This document shows positions 33,092 to 41,960 of a stretch of 64,000 nt of DNA, piece after piece. The translations under genes were made by a program, and so were the position numbers. The notes beneath the pieces are model-generated. The model was not told the DNA's origin. It ran no database searches and was given only the letters and a program-made list of their open reading frames with translations. Position 1 is the stretch's first letter, and every line of letters begins with the position of its first letter. The DNA comes from Rariglobus sp041662485 (GTDB taxonomy: Bacteria; Verrucomicrobiota; Verrucomicrobiia; Opitutales; Opitutaceae): contig JBAZSJ010000014.1 of the NCBI GenBank assembly GCA_041662485.1, positions 1 to 64,000 on the forward strand, given 5' to 3'.

Positions 33092-35632
33092 ATGAAAGTT
33101 TCCCTCTCCTGGCTCCAGTCCTACGTCGATCTCACCGGCATCACTGCCGATGACATTTCCCGCGCGATCACCTTCCTCGGTTTCGAGGTCGAGCAGGTCA
33201 TCCGCACCGGCGCGCCCAAGTTCAACCAAGTCGTCGTCGGCCACATCCTCACGCGCGACAAACACCCCAACGCCGACAAACTCTCCGTCTGCGCCGTCGA
33301 TGTCGGCGAGCCGAACGGCGGCGTGCGCACCATCGTCTGCGGCGCGCCCAACTGCGACGTCGGCAACCGCGTTCCCGTCGCGCTTCCCGGCGCCGTTCTC
33401 CCTGGCGACTTCGTCATCAAGGAGGCCAAGGTCCGCGGACAGGCTTCTTCCGGCATGATGTGCTCCGCCAAGGAACTCACCCTCGCCGAGGATTCCCAGG
33501 GACTCCTCCTCCTCGCCGGCGAACCTTCCGTCGGCACCGCGATCAACGACGTGCTCCCCGCCGGTGACACGGTGTTCGACATCGAGATCACGCCCAACCG
33601 CCCCGACGCGTTGTCCCACCTCGGCGTCGCCCGAGAACTTGCCGCGTGGTTCAAAAAAGACCTGACCTATCCGACGGTCAGTTTCACTCCCGCCGCCATC
33701 AACGCCACGTCTCACGCCGGCTTGCTCAAGTCGGTCCGTGTCGAAGCCGCGACCGACTGCCCGCTCTACACCGCGACCGTGGTCACTGGTGTCAAAATCG
33801 GCCCCTCTCCCGACTGGATGCAGCAGCGCCTCACCGCCGTCGGCCTGCGTCCGATCAACAACATCGTCGATATCGGCAACTATGTGATGCTGGAATACGG
33901 CCAGCCCGTCCACGCCTTCGACTTTTGGAAGCTTGCCGGGGCGGAGATCGTCGTCCGCCACGCCACCGAGGGCGAGAAAATCGTCACGCTCGATAACAAG
34001 GAGCGCACGCTTTCCGCCGGCACGTTGGTCATCGCCGACGCGCAAAAGCCCGTCGTCATCGCCGGCATCATGGGGTCCGCCTACTCCGGCGTGTCCGCCG
34101 AAACCACCGATCTCGTCCTCGAAGTCGCCTACTTCAAGCGCCAGTCCGTCCGCGCCACCGTCAAGCGCCTCGGCCTCGCCTCCGACTCGTCCTACCGCTA
34201 CGAGCGCGGCGTCGATGTTCACTCGCTCGACGAAGCCGCGCATCGCTTCATCGACCTCATCCTTGCCCACGCCGGCGGACAAGTGGCCGGTCCCATTCAC
34301 CGCGTCGGTGCCGACATCCCCTGGCAGCGCGAGATCACCGTCACGCCCGCCTACATCAACGAAAAGCTCGGCTTCGAAATCCCCGCCGCCGACCAACGCG
34401 CCGCGCTCGAATCCCTCGAACTCGCCGTCGTGCGTGAAGAAGAAACCGAGAATCGCGGCCCCGCCTGGACATTCTCCGTGCCCAGCTGGCGCGACGACCT
34501 CGACCGTCCCATCGACCTGGTCGAGGAAGTCGTGCGTCTCTACGGCGCCGAGAAAATCCCGTCGTCGGTCGTCAGCGCGCCCGGTCTCGTCGGCAACGAC
34601 GACCCCATCGTGCTCTTCAACCGCGCCGTGTCCGCCGCCTTGGTCGGCCAGGGTTTCAACGAGTGCGTCAACTACACGCTGCGTCCCGCCAAGGAACTCG
34701 CCGCTTGGGCCACGCCCGCCGCCATCGCCGATCTCGCGCTGTCGAATCCGTTCGTCGAGGACCAGTCGCACCTGCGCAACAACCTCGTTTCGGGTCTGCT
34801 CGAATCGCTGAAGCTCAACCAATCCCGCGGAGTCGCCGCCTCGCATTTTTTCGAGACCGGCCGCGTCTTCATCGAACGCAACGGGCAACTCTCCGAGTGT
34901 GTTGCCGCCGCCTTCATCATCGCCGAGGAATCCGGCGAACGCACTTGGCGCACGCGTGAGACCGCCGACTTCTACAGCGCCAAGCGACACACCGCCACCA
35001 TCGCCGCCCTCGCGGGTATCGAGCTGGAGCGTCAGCCGACCGTGCTGGTGGGCGCGGCCCAAGCCACCGGGGTCAGCGACCCCGGCTACAACAAGCAGGC
35101 CTCCGGTGTAGCCGGGGTCGCTGACCCCGGTTCCGCGCTCGGCTGGCAGGAAGGCCACGCCGCCACTGCCGGTGACATCAAGCACGGGTGGACGTCCACC
35201 TTCGGCCTCGTGAGCCTCGCGCATCTCAAGGCCCTCGGCATCACTGGCAAAGTTTACGCCGGCTCGTTCGCCATCGTGTCGGAGAAAGTCACCGCCGACG
35301 CCGACCGCCGCAGCTACAAGCCCTTCGGCCTGCAACCCGCCGCGCTCCGCGACCTCGCGCTCATCGTGCCCGAGGCGACGTCATCCTCCGAAGTCCAGAA
35401 GGCCCTCGCCAAAGTCGCCCGCGCCGCCGTGGGCAATACTTTCGCGCTGGAATCCGTGAACGTGTTCGACGTCTACCAAGGCAAGGGCCTGCCCGAAGGC
35501 ACCAAGAGTCTCGCCTTCTCGCTGGTCTTCCGCGCTCCCGACCGCACGTTGACCGACGACGAGGTCAACGCCGTCTTCACCAAGATCCAAGACGAGCTCG
35601 TCAAGGCGACCGGCTACCAGATCCGGAAATAA
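33092..35632 (+). CDS. pheT: Phenylalanyl-tRNA synthetase beta subunit (with in-frame repeat insertion)
   Basis: 846 residues, longer than the usual 790-810. The order is the standard one: N-terminal tRNA-binding domain (VVVGHILTRDKHPNADKLSV), B3/B4 editing domain, B5 domain, catalytic-like core (VEEVVRLYGAEKIPSSV) and C-terminal FDX-ACB anticodon-binding domain (YKPFGLQPAALRDLALIVPE). Residues 659-680 are encoded by a 66-bp REPIN inserted in frame between the core and the FDX-ACB domain. The gene looks intact and essential, so the insertion must be tolerated. Confidence 0.96.
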   Translation: MKVSLSWLQSYVDLTGITADDISRAITFLGFEVEQVIRTGAPKFNQVVVGHILTRDKHPNADKLSVCAVDVGEPNGGVRTIVCGAPNCDVGNRVPVALPGAVLPGDFVIKEAKVRGQASSGMMCSAKELTLAEDSQGLLLLAGEPSVGTAINDVLPAGDTVFDIEITPNRPDALSHLGVARELAAWFKKDLTYPTVSFTPAAINATSHAGLLKSVRVEAATDCPLYTATVVTGVKIGPSPDWMQQRLTAVGLRPINNIVDIGNYVMLEYGQPVHAFDFWKLAGAEIVVRHATEGEKIVTLDNKERTLSAGTLVIADAQKPVVIAGIMGSAYSGVSAETTDLVLEVAYFKRQSVRATVKRLGLASDSSYRYERGVDVHSLDEAAHRFIDLILAHAGGQVAGPIHRVGADIPWQREITVTPAYINEKLGFEIPAADQRAALESLELAVVREEETENRGPAWTFSVPSWRDDLDRPIDLVEEVVRLYGAEKIPSSVVSAPGLVGNDDPIVLFNRAVSAALVGQGFNECVNYTLRPAKELAAWATPAAIADLALSNPFVEDQSHLRNNLVSGLLESLKLNQSRGVAASHFFETGRVFIERNGQLSECVAAAFIIAEESGERTWRTRETADFYSAKRHTATIAALAGIELERQPTVLVGAAQATGVSDPGYNKQASGVAGVADPGSALGWQEGHAATAGDIKHGWTSTFGLVSLAHLKALGITGKVYAGSFAIVSEKVTADADRRSYKPFGLQPAALRDLALIVPEATSSSEVQKALAKVARAAVGNTFALESVNVFDVYQGKGLPEGTKSLAFSLVFRAPDRTLTDDEVNAVFTKIQDELVKATGYQIRK
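35066..35131. repeat. REPIN of family B inside pheT
   Basis: Two perfect 25-bp inverted arms (35066-35090 and 35107-35131; core GGGGTCAGCGACCCC, ending GGCTACA) around a 16-bp spacer. Exactly 66 bp, so 22 codons, read as TGVSDPGYNKQ..GVAGVADPG. Confidence 0.9.
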
Positions 35633-35637
35633 TCGAG

Positions 35638-35721
35638 GGTAGGGCGCGACCGCTGGGCGCGCCGCGAATATCCAAGGGCATGCGCACGTCGAGCCGGCGG
35701 GCCCAGCGGTCCCGCCCTACC
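35638..35721. repeat. REPIN-like inverted repeat, family F
   Basis: Arms 35638-35664 (GGTAGGGCGCGACCGCTGGG) and 35695-35721 (inverse, CCCAGCGGTCCCGCCCTACC), differing by compensatory-looking C/G changes. It sits 6 bp after the pheT stop, between convergent genes. Confidence 0.8.
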
Positions 35722-35729
35722 GCCCTACC

Positions 35730-36086
35730 TCAAAACGGCACGTCTTCGCCCTGCACCGTCTCGCCGTCTGGCTCGGACAAGGGCGGACCGTCCTCGTCGG
35801 TCGCCGGCGCGTCGGGAGCGCCGCCGAGCGACTCGATTTTCCAGGCGTTGAGGTTCACGAAATAGCTCTCTTTCCACTCACGTCCGCGCAGGTCGAAAAA
35901 GACTTTCGCCTTCGCGCCGGGCTTGAGGGCGGCGACAAGGGCGACCTTGTCTTTTACGCATTCGAATTTGATGTCTTGGGGGAACTTGCCCGCCTCAATG
36001 GTGAGCACGAACTCGCGCTTGTTGAAGCCGCTGCCGAAGGTTTGCTCTTCGAAGATTTTTTTAACGGTGCCGGTGATCTCAAACAT
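35730..36086 (-). CDS. DUF3127 protein with SSB-like acidic tip
   Basis: 118 residues from the ATG at 36086 (MFEITGTVKKIFEEQTFG); an upstream in-frame ATG would extend it by 18 unusual residues. DUF3127 is an OB-fold-like family seen in Bacteroidetes and Verrucomicrobia (KREFVLTIEAGKFPQDIKFE, WKESYFVNLNAWKIE). The C-terminal tail is acidic and ends GEDVPF, much like the DDxPF tip by which SSB recruits partners. A single-stranded-DNA-related role is inference. Convergent with pheT. Confidence 0.8.
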   Translation of the reverse strand: MFEITGTVKKIFEEQTFGSGFNKREFVLTIEAGKFPQDIKFECVKDKVALVAALKPGAKAKVFFDLRGREWKESYFVNLNAWKIESLGGAPDAPATDEDGPPLSEPDGETVQGEDVPF

Positions 36087-36183
36087 GGGGTCCACCATGA
36101 AGCATTCGGGCGGACGGGGGCCAGTCACTTTTACGGCCAATTTCTAGAGGCATGGCTTGCACTGGATTGAGCTTTAATCCGAG

Positions 36184-36240
36184 TGTAGGAGCCTGCTTGC
36201 AGGCGATGATTTGAAAATCGCCTGCAAGCAGGCTCCTACA
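36184..36240. repeat. REPIN-like inverted repeat, family C
   Basis: Perfect 24-bp arms TGTAGGAGCCTGCTTGCAGG+CGAT (36184-36207) and inverse (36217-36240) around a 9-bp loop. It ends 10 bp before gatC, upstream of the gatCAB operon. Same family at 53230 and as a half at 47681. Confidence 0.9.
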
Positions 36241-36250
36241 TTTTCAATCC

Positions 36251-36541
36251 ATGTCCGCCCAAGAAGACCTCAATATCGACCGTATCGCCAACCTCGCGCG
36301 TCTCGCGCTTACGCCCGAGGAAAAGGTCAAGTTTTCCGCCCAGCTCGCCGATGTGCTCACCAACATCGAGAAGCTCAAACAGGTCGATGTGACCGGTGTC
36401 GAGCCGACCGCGCACGCCTTCCCGATTTACAACGTCTGGGCCGACGACGTCGCTAAACCCGGCCTCTCCGTCGAGGACGCCCTCCGCAACGCCCCCGAAA
36501 AACGCGACAACATGATCGTCGTCCCCAAAGTCGTCGAATGA
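36251..36541 (+). CDS. gatC: Asp/Glu-tRNA amidotransferase subunit C
   Basis: 96 residues, the usual GatC length, with IDRIANLARLALTPEEKVKF, LTNIEKLKQVDVTGVEPTAH and the C-terminal RDNMIVVPKVVE. GatC stabilises the GatA-GatB complex that amidates misacylated Glu-tRNA(Gln) and Asp-tRNA(Asn). It overlaps gatA by 4 bp (ATGA), showing translational coupling. Confidence 0.95.
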   Translation: MSAQEDLNIDRIANLARLALTPEEKVKFSAQLADVLTNIEKLKQVDVTGVEPTAHAFPIYNVWADDVAKPGLSVEDALRNAPEKRDNMIVVPKVVE

Positions 36542-38016
36542 GCACCGCCGCCATGTCCTCCGAACTTTTCAACAAATCCATCGCCGAACTGGCCTCCCTG
36601 CTCGAAGCCAAGACGATCACCTCGGTCGAACTCACGCAGGCCGTCATCGCCCGCACGCAAGCCGTCGAAGAACGCGTCAAGGCGTTCAATTCCTACGACA
36701 CCGCCGATGCCCTTGCGCAAGCCGCCGCGTCCGACGCCCGTCGCGCTGCCGGCCAGGCCCTCGGGCCGCTCGACGGCATTCCAATCGGCATAAAAGACGT
36801 GATTGCCGTCACCGGACAGCCGCTCACCGCCTCGTCGAAGATGCTGGCGAACTTCGTTTCGCCCTACGACGCGACCGTCACGCAGAAGCTCAAAAAAGCC
36901 GGCGCGGTCATCTGGGGCCGTCTCAACTTGGACGAGTTCGCGATGGGTTCCTCCACGGAGAACTCCGCGTTCCACACCACGCGCAATCCCTACAACCTCG
37001 ACTGTGTGCCCGGCGGTTCCTCGGGTGGCAGCGCCGCCGCGCTCGCGGCAGGCGAAGCCATCGCCACCCTCGGTTCCGACACCGGCGGTTCCATCCGCCA
37101 GCCCGCCGCTCTCTGCAACGTCGTCGGGCTCAAGCCCACCTACGGCCTCGTCTCGCGTTTCGGCCTGATCGCCTTCGCTTCGTCGCTCGACCAGATCGGT
37201 CCGTTCACCCGCACGGTTGAAGACGCCGCCATCGCTCTTCAAGCCATCGCCGGTTACGACGAAAACGACTCGACCTCCGTCAAAATCGAGATCCCGGACT
37301 ACCGCGCCGCGCTGAAGGAGAAAAAAGGCCCGTGGCGCATTGGCATCCCGAAGGAATATTTTGGCGAAGGCCTCGACCCCGAGGTCGCCGCCGCCGTCGA
37401 AAAGGCGGTTTCGTTCTATGAGAAGATGGGCTGCGAGATTAAGAACGTCTCCCTGCCGCATACCGAGTATGGTGTGGGTGTTTACTACATCATCGCGACC
37501 GCCGAGTGCTCTTCCAACCTGAGCCGCTACGACGGCATCCGTTACGGACACCGTTCGGCCGACGCCAAGGACATCGTTGATCTTTACTACAAGTCCCGAG
37601 CCGAAGGCTTTGGTCCTGAGGTGAAGCGCCGCATCATCCTCGGCACCTACGTGCTGAGCAGCGGTTACTACGACGCGTATTATCTGCGCGCGCAAAAAGT
37701 CCGCACGCTCATCCGCCAGGACTTCCTCAACGCCTACAACGAGGTGGACGCGATCATCACGCCCACGACGCCCACGCCCGCCTTCAAACGCGGCGCCAAG
37801 GCCGACCCCTTGGCGATGTATCTCTGCGATGTTTATACCATCGGCGTTAACTTGGCCGGACTCCCCGGCATCAGCGTGCCGTGCGGTTTCTCGTCGGGCG
37901 GCCTGCCCATCGGCATGCAGTTGATCGGCCAGCCCTTCAAGGAGGCCGATCTGCTGGCCATCGCCAACGCCTATGACTCGGCGCATGACTGGTCCAAGCG
38001 GACACCCAATCTCTAA
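36538..38016 (+). CDS. gatA: Asp/Glu-tRNA amidotransferase subunit A
   Basis: 492 residues, an amidase-signature enzyme that releases ammonia from glutamine. The catalytic Ser-cisSer-Lys triad fits K86 (GIPIGIKDVI), S161 (PGGSSGGSAAAL) and S185 (DTGGSIRQPA), with spacing equal to that of characterised GatA. The C-terminus GLPIGMQLIGQPFKEADLL is typical. Start at 36538 overlaps the gatC stop. Operon gatC-gatA-gatB. Confidence 0.97.
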   Translation: MSTAAMSSELFNKSIAELASLLEAKTITSVELTQAVIARTQAVEERVKAFNSYDTADALAQAAASDARRAAGQALGPLDGIPIGIKDVIAVTGQPLTASSKMLANFVSPYDATVTQKLKKAGAVIWGRLNLDEFAMGSSTENSAFHTTRNPYNLDCVPGGSSGGSAAALAAGEAIATLGSDTGGSIRQPAALCNVVGLKPTYGLVSRFGLIAFASSLDQIGPFTRTVEDAAIALQAIAGYDENDSTSVKIEIPDYRAALKEKKGPWRIGIPKEYFGEGLDPEVAAAVEKAVSFYEKMGCEIKNVSLPHTEYGVGVYYIIATAECSSNLSRYDGIRYGHRSADAKDIVDLYYKSRAEGFGPEVKRRIILGTYVLSSGYYDAYYLRAQKVRTLIRQDFLNAYNEVDAIITPTTPTPAFKRGAKADPLAMYLCDVYTIGVNLAGLPGISVPCGFSSGGLPIGMQLIGQPFKEADLLAIANAYDSAHDWSKRTPNL

Positions 38017-38023
38017 TTTTTTG

Positions 38024-38094
38024 GCCCACGAAACACACGAAACGACACGAAAAACGAACTCCGACTTTCGCGTCATTTCGTGTGTTTCGCGGGC
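38024..38094. repeat. Inverted repeat, family G
   Basis: 19-bp arms GCCCACGAAACACACGAAA and its near-inverse ending TTTCGCGGGC, between gatA and gatB. Same family as the pheS-pheT spacer. Confidence 0.8.
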
Positions 38095-38107
38095 AACCTT
38101 CTGAAAA

Positions 38108-39634
38108 ATGAAATACGAAGCCGTCATCGGTCTTGAGGTTCACGTCCAGATCAAGACCAAGTCCAAGATGTTCACCCGCGTCGCTGCCGGCTATGGGCAG
38201 CCCGCGAACACGCTCACCGATCCCGTTGTGCTCGCGCTCCCCGGCGTCCTGCCGGTGATGAACAAGGCCGCGCTCGACGCCATCATCAAGGCCGGCCTTC
38301 TCCTCGGCTGCGACATCGCGCCCATCTGCAAGTGGGACCGCAAAAACTACTTCTATCCGGACTCGCCTAAGAACTACCAGATCTCCCAGTTCGACCAGCC
38401 CATCTGCCTCAACGGCTCTGTTGAAATCGAACTGCCCGGCGCCGCCCGCAACATCCAAGGCGAACGCAAATCAATCGCGCTCACTCGCATTCACCTTGAG
38501 GAAGACGTCGGCAAGTTGAATCACGAGGCCTTCGATTCGCTCGTGGACTATAACCGCGCCGGCACGCCGCTCATGGAGATCGTGTCCGAGCCCGTGATCA
38601 AATCCGCCGAGGAAGCCTACGCCTACCTCACGTCGCTGCGTGCGACTATGATCTACGGCGGCATCTCCGACTGTGATATGGAGAAGGGTCAGCTCCGCTG
38701 CGACGCCAACATCTCAATCCGCCCCATCGGCGAAACCAAGCTCGGCACCAAGGTCGAACTGAAGAACCTCAACTCGATTTCCTACGTGCGCGACGGCATC
38801 GCCCACGAAATCCAGCGTCAGCTCGCCGTGACCCAGTCCGGCGGCACCATCGTTCAGGAAACCCGCGACTACGACGGCCAGGCCGGCACCAGCCAGTCGC
38901 TCCGTTCGAAGGAAATGGCGCACGACTACCGCTACTTCCCCGATCCCGACCTCATGCCCGTCAAGGTGGACGCCGCATGGAAGGCCCGCATCCAGGCCGA
39001 GTGCCCAGAGTTGCCCTTCGCCAAGCAAACCCGGTTTCAGACCGAGTATTCGCTGCCCTACACGCTCACGTCCGTCCTCGTGTGGGACAAGGCGCTGGCC
39101 GACTACTTTGAGGAAGCCGCCAAGTTCGCGGGCCCCGGTAAAGCCCAGGCCGTGGGCAACTGGGTGGTAAACGAAATTCAGCGGATCATTTCTAACCGCT
39201 CAACGTGGCCCATTCTCAGAAATGCGCTCTCGCTGCCTGAATATGATGGCGAAAAAGCCAACGAGAATCCTTGGGATTATATTTCTAAAGTAGTCTCGGC
39301 GAAGCATCTTGCGGAGCTCGTTCAATTAATCGATTCGGGGACACTGCTTTCTAATGTGGCAAAAGAAGTCTTTGCCGAAATGTCTTCTACTGGTCAGTCG
39401 CCCGCCACCATCGTGGCGAAGAAAGGCCTCGCCGCCGCGCCGACCGACAGCGCCGAACTCGAAGGCTGGTGCCGCGAGGCCATTGCCGCCAACGCGAAGT
39501 CGGTCGCCGAGTTCAAAGCCGGCAAGGAAAGCGCTATCAACGGACTCAAGGGCCCGATCATGAAAGCGTCGAAGGGCAAGGCCAACCCCAAGCTCGTGGA
39601 CGAAACCCTTCGGCGGCTGTTGGCTTCTCTTTAA
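38108..39634 (+). CDS. gatB: Asp/Glu-tRNA amidotransferase subunit B
   Basis: 508 residues. The family start YEAVIGLEVHVQIKTKSKMF, the metal/tRNA-site segment CDIAPICKWDRKNYFYPDSP with NYQISQFDQP, HLEEDVGKL, and the C-terminal YqeY-like tail (GPIMKASKGKANPKLVDETL) are all present. GatB carries out the kinase/transamidation steps on Glu-tRNA(Gln). It follows gatA after 91 bp containing a repeat. Part of the gene (39181-39375) is locally more AT-rich than the rest. Confidence 0.97.
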   Translation: MKYEAVIGLEVHVQIKTKSKMFTRVAAGYGQPANTLTDPVVLALPGVLPVMNKAALDAIIKAGLLLGCDIAPICKWDRKNYFYPDSPKNYQISQFDQPICLNGSVEIELPGAARNIQGERKSIALTRIHLEEDVGKLNHEAFDSLVDYNRAGTPLMEIVSEPVIKSAEEAYAYLTSLRATMIYGGISDCDMEKGQLRCDANISIRPIGETKLGTKVELKNLNSISYVRDGIAHEIQRQLAVTQSGGTIVQETRDYDGQAGTSQSLRSKEMAHDYRYFPDPDLMPVKVDAAWKARIQAECPELPFAKQTRFQTEYSLPYTLTSVLVWDKALADYFEEAAKFAGPGKAQAVGNWVVNEIQRIISNRSTWPILRNALSLPEYDGEKANENPWDYISKVVSAKHLAELVQLIDSGTLLSNVAKEVFAEMSSTGQSPATIVAKKGLAAAPTDSAELEGWCREAIAANAKSVAEFKAGKESAINGLKGPIMKASKGKANPKLVDETLRRLLASL

Positions 39635-39715
39635 GGGGTAAAGTCTGCTGGACGGGGATGATCCCGGTGTTTAGCCCTGACCTTGGCTTCCAATTCAATC
39701 TGACCGCGCAATCCC

Positions 39716-40333
39716 ATGAAAATCATCCTCCTCTTGGCGGTGTTTATTACCGGCACGCTGCCGTTGTTGGCGGTTAAAAAAGGAGATACTTATGAGCAGG
39801 TGATTGCTGAAAAAGGAGCTCCCGTCTCCAAGCTTCAGGCGGGCGAAACCTTGATCCTTAGTTACCCTGATCAACGCATTAAACTGAAGGCAAACATCGT
39901 GGTTGATGTGAATTCGAAACTGCCGGCGGTCACGCGAGCCGAACCAGACGCCGCCGCACAAGCTGCCGGTGGATGGACGACCAATTATGCCGGAGCACTG
40001 GCCCAGGCGCGCCAGCAAAATACCAAGGTGTTTCTGTTCTTTACCGGTTCCGATTGGTGCGGCTGGTGCAAGCGCCTCGACAAAGAAATTTTGTCCACCG
40101 GGGCATTCCAGTCTTATGCCGCTAAAAACCTGATATTGGTGAAACTCGATTTCCCCCGGGGAATACCGCAGTCGGATATGTTGAAGGCGCAAAATGAGCA
40201 ACTTTCCCAGAAGTATCAGGTCGGCGGCTTCCCCACGGTCATCGTGCTCGACGCCCAAGGCAAGGAAGTGGGCAAGCTCGGCTATCAGGAGGGCGGCCCG
40301 GGTCCCTTCATCGATGCCCTGAAAGCGCTTTAA
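39716..40333 (+). CDS. Secreted thioredoxin-like protein
   Basis: 205 residues with a signal peptide (IILLLAVFITGTLPLLA). A small N-terminal region resembling a lipoprotein SmpA/BamE-like strand (GDTYEQVIAEKGAPVSKLQA) precedes a thioredoxin fold. That fold has VFLFFTGSDWCGWCKRLDKE (CGWC redox pair) and the cis-Pro loop VGGFPTVIVLDAQGKEVGKL. It probably reduces or isomerises disulfides outside the cytoplasm. Single gene upstream of a Pho-box-like site. Confidence 0.87.
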   Translation: MKIILLLAVFITGTLPLLAVKKGDTYEQVIAEKGAPVSKLQAGETLILSYPDQRIKLKANIVVDVNSKLPAVTRAEPDAAAQAAGGWTTNYAGALAQARQQNTKVFLFFTGSDWCGWCKRLDKEILSTGAFQSYAAKNLILVKLDFPRGIPQSDMLKAQNEQLSQKYQVGGFPTVIVLDAQGKEVGKLGYQEGGPGPFIDALKAL

Positions 40334-40360
40334 GTCGGATGGGGGGCAGCCCGCCAAAGC

Positions 40361-40378
40361 CTGACAATTCCCTGACAA
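40361..40378 (+). promoter_or_regulatory. Pho-box-like direct repeat
   Basis: CTGACAA-TTCC-CTGACAA: two 7-mers with 11-bp periodicity, the geometry of PhoB-type sites. A possible -10 (TAATAA, 40392-40397) lies 13 bp downstream and the DUF4139 gene starts at 40431. Confidence 0.6.
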
Positions 40379-40430
40379 CTTAAGGCTGAACTAATAAAGC
40401 GGGTTCTGATTCGTTGTGGGGATACCCGCC

Positions 40431-41960
40431 ATGAAATCGATTACCCTCGCTCCGTTGTTCGCGGCTTTGCCGTTGCTGTTTTCGTCCGCGCTGCATGCGC
40501 AGACCGCCCTCACTGTTTACAACCAAAATTTCGCCGTCGTTCGCGAGACCGTGCCCCTTGATCTCAAGAAGGGCGTCAATGCCGTCACCTTCGACCGTGC
40601 CACCACTCATGTGGAGCCGGATTCGGTGGTGCTTCGCGATCCTTCCGGCAAGGTCGGTGTGCGTATTCTGGAACAAAGTTATCGCGCCGACACGGCCTCT
40701 CCTGGGCTTATCCTGTCGCTCTTCGAGGGTAAGGAAATCGACTTTCGCGCGCCTACCCAGGCCAATCCCAACCAGGTTGTGCGCGGAAAGGTGATCCGCT
40801 CCGGCTACACTCCGAATATAAGCGCGTCGCAGCGCTACGGCCAACGGTTTTACCAAAGTCAGATGGCCATGGGCAACTATCAGGAAGGGGCGGGCTCCCC
40901 GATCATCGAGATCGATGGCCAGTTGAGGTTCTCACTTCCGGGGGAGCCGGTTTTCCCTTCGTTGGGCGATGATGCCATTTTGCGCCCGACGCTCACCTGG
41001 CGGCTCGATAGTGATCGCGCCGCCAAGCTAAACGCCGAACTAGGCTACATCACGGGCGGCATGTCGTGGCAGGCCGCCTATAATCTTATCTCGCCCGAGA
41101 AAGGCGATACCCTCGACATCGTCGGTTGGGTGACGCTCGACAATCAGTCGGGGAAAACCTTCGCCGACGCCAAGGTGAAGCTGATGGCGGGTGACGTGAG
41201 CAAGCTGGCTCCGGATGTCTCGTTGGGTCATGATATGGCGTCTATACGATCCGACCCTTTTGCCTCAGCTGCGCCAGCATCCGTCACCGAAAAGGAATTC
41301 GACGAGTTTCACCTCTACTCATTGCCGCGTCCGGTCACTTTGCGAAATCGCGAGACGAAGCAGGTCGAGTTCTTGCGCGCCACCGGCGTAAAGGCCGCGA
41401 CGATTTACGTGTATAACGGTGCCGATCTGGGTGGGCGGTATCGCAATTGGAACGACGAGGCGATTCGTAACAATCGGGAATACGGCACCGTTTCGAACCC
41501 GAAAGTGTGGGTTTACCGCGAGTTCAAGAACACCAAGGAAAACGGTCTGGGCCTGCCGCTGCCGAAGGGACGCACGCGGTTTTATCGGCAGGATGACGCG
41601 GACGGCGCGATCGAGTTCACCGGTGAAAACACCGTCGATCACACGCCCGAGGGCGAGACGGTGCGCATCTACACGGGCGATGCGTTTGACATCGTGGGCG
41701 AGCGCAAACGCACCGACTACAAACTCAGCAACCGTAACGACGAGGTGGAGGAGGCGTTCGAGATCAAGCTGCGCAACCGCAAGAAGGAGCCCGTCGAGGT
41801 GCGCGTGACGGAGCGGATGTATCGCTGGCTCAACTGGTCGTTGATGGAAAGCTCCGATCCCTACGTGAAGACGGACGACCGCAACATCGAGTTCCGCGTC
41901 ACACTGAAACCGGACGAGGAGAAGGTCATCACCTACCGCGTCCGCTACGATTGGAAATGA
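40431..41960 (+). CDS. DUF4139 secreted protein
   Basis: 509 residues from the ATG at 40431, with signal peptide (LFAALPLLFSSALHA). DUF4139 proteins are beta-rich exported proteins of unknown function; the features here are TVYNQNFAVVRETVPLDLKK, MSWQAAYNLISPEKGDTLDI, and the Ig-like end RYDWK with ITYRVR. The following gene starts within its stop codon (ATGA), so they form an operon. It is preceded by two CTGACAA repeats. Confidence 0.85.
   Translation: MKSITLAPLFAALPLLFSSALHAQTALTVYNQNFAVVRETVPLDLKKGVNAVTFDRATTHVEPDSVVLRDPSGKVGVRILEQSYRADTASPGLILSLFEGKEIDFRAPTQANPNQVVRGKVIRSGYTPNISASQRYGQRFYQSQMAMGNYQEGAGSPIIEIDGQLRFSLPGEPVFPSLGDDAILRPTLTWRLDSDRAAKLNAELGYITGGMSWQAAYNLISPEKGDTLDIVGWVTLDNQSGKTFADAKVKLMAGDVSKLAPDVSLGHDMASIRSDPFASAAPASVTEKEFDEFHLYSLPRPVTLRNRETKQVEFLRATGVKAATIYVYNGADLGGRYRNWNDEAIRNNREYGTVSNPKVWVYREFKNTKENGLGLPLPKGRTRFYRQDDADGAIEFTGENTVDHTPEGETVRIYTGDAFDIVGERKRTDYKLSNRNDEVEEAFEIKLRNRKKEPVEVRVTERMYRWLNWSLMESSDPYVKTDDRNIEFRVTLKPDEEKVITYRVRYDWK

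Noticed and set aside
32453..35335. 960-codon open frame antisense to pheS-pheT
   Set aside because: High-GC shadow of real genes; composition is Gly/Asp/Val-rich with no motif, and the sense genes are certain.
36184..36240. Possible CRISPR repeats or an IS element end
   Set aside because: Single inverted pairs, no regular spacers, no cas genes, no transposase.
36427..38127. 566-codon open frame antisense to gatA
   Set aside because: No family features; gatA is unambiguous and its frame continues from gatC.
39181..39375. Locally AT-rich part of gatB as a sign of transfer
   Set aside because: The encoded residues fit the normal GatB C-terminal region and the frame is continuous; only a codon-use fluctuation.
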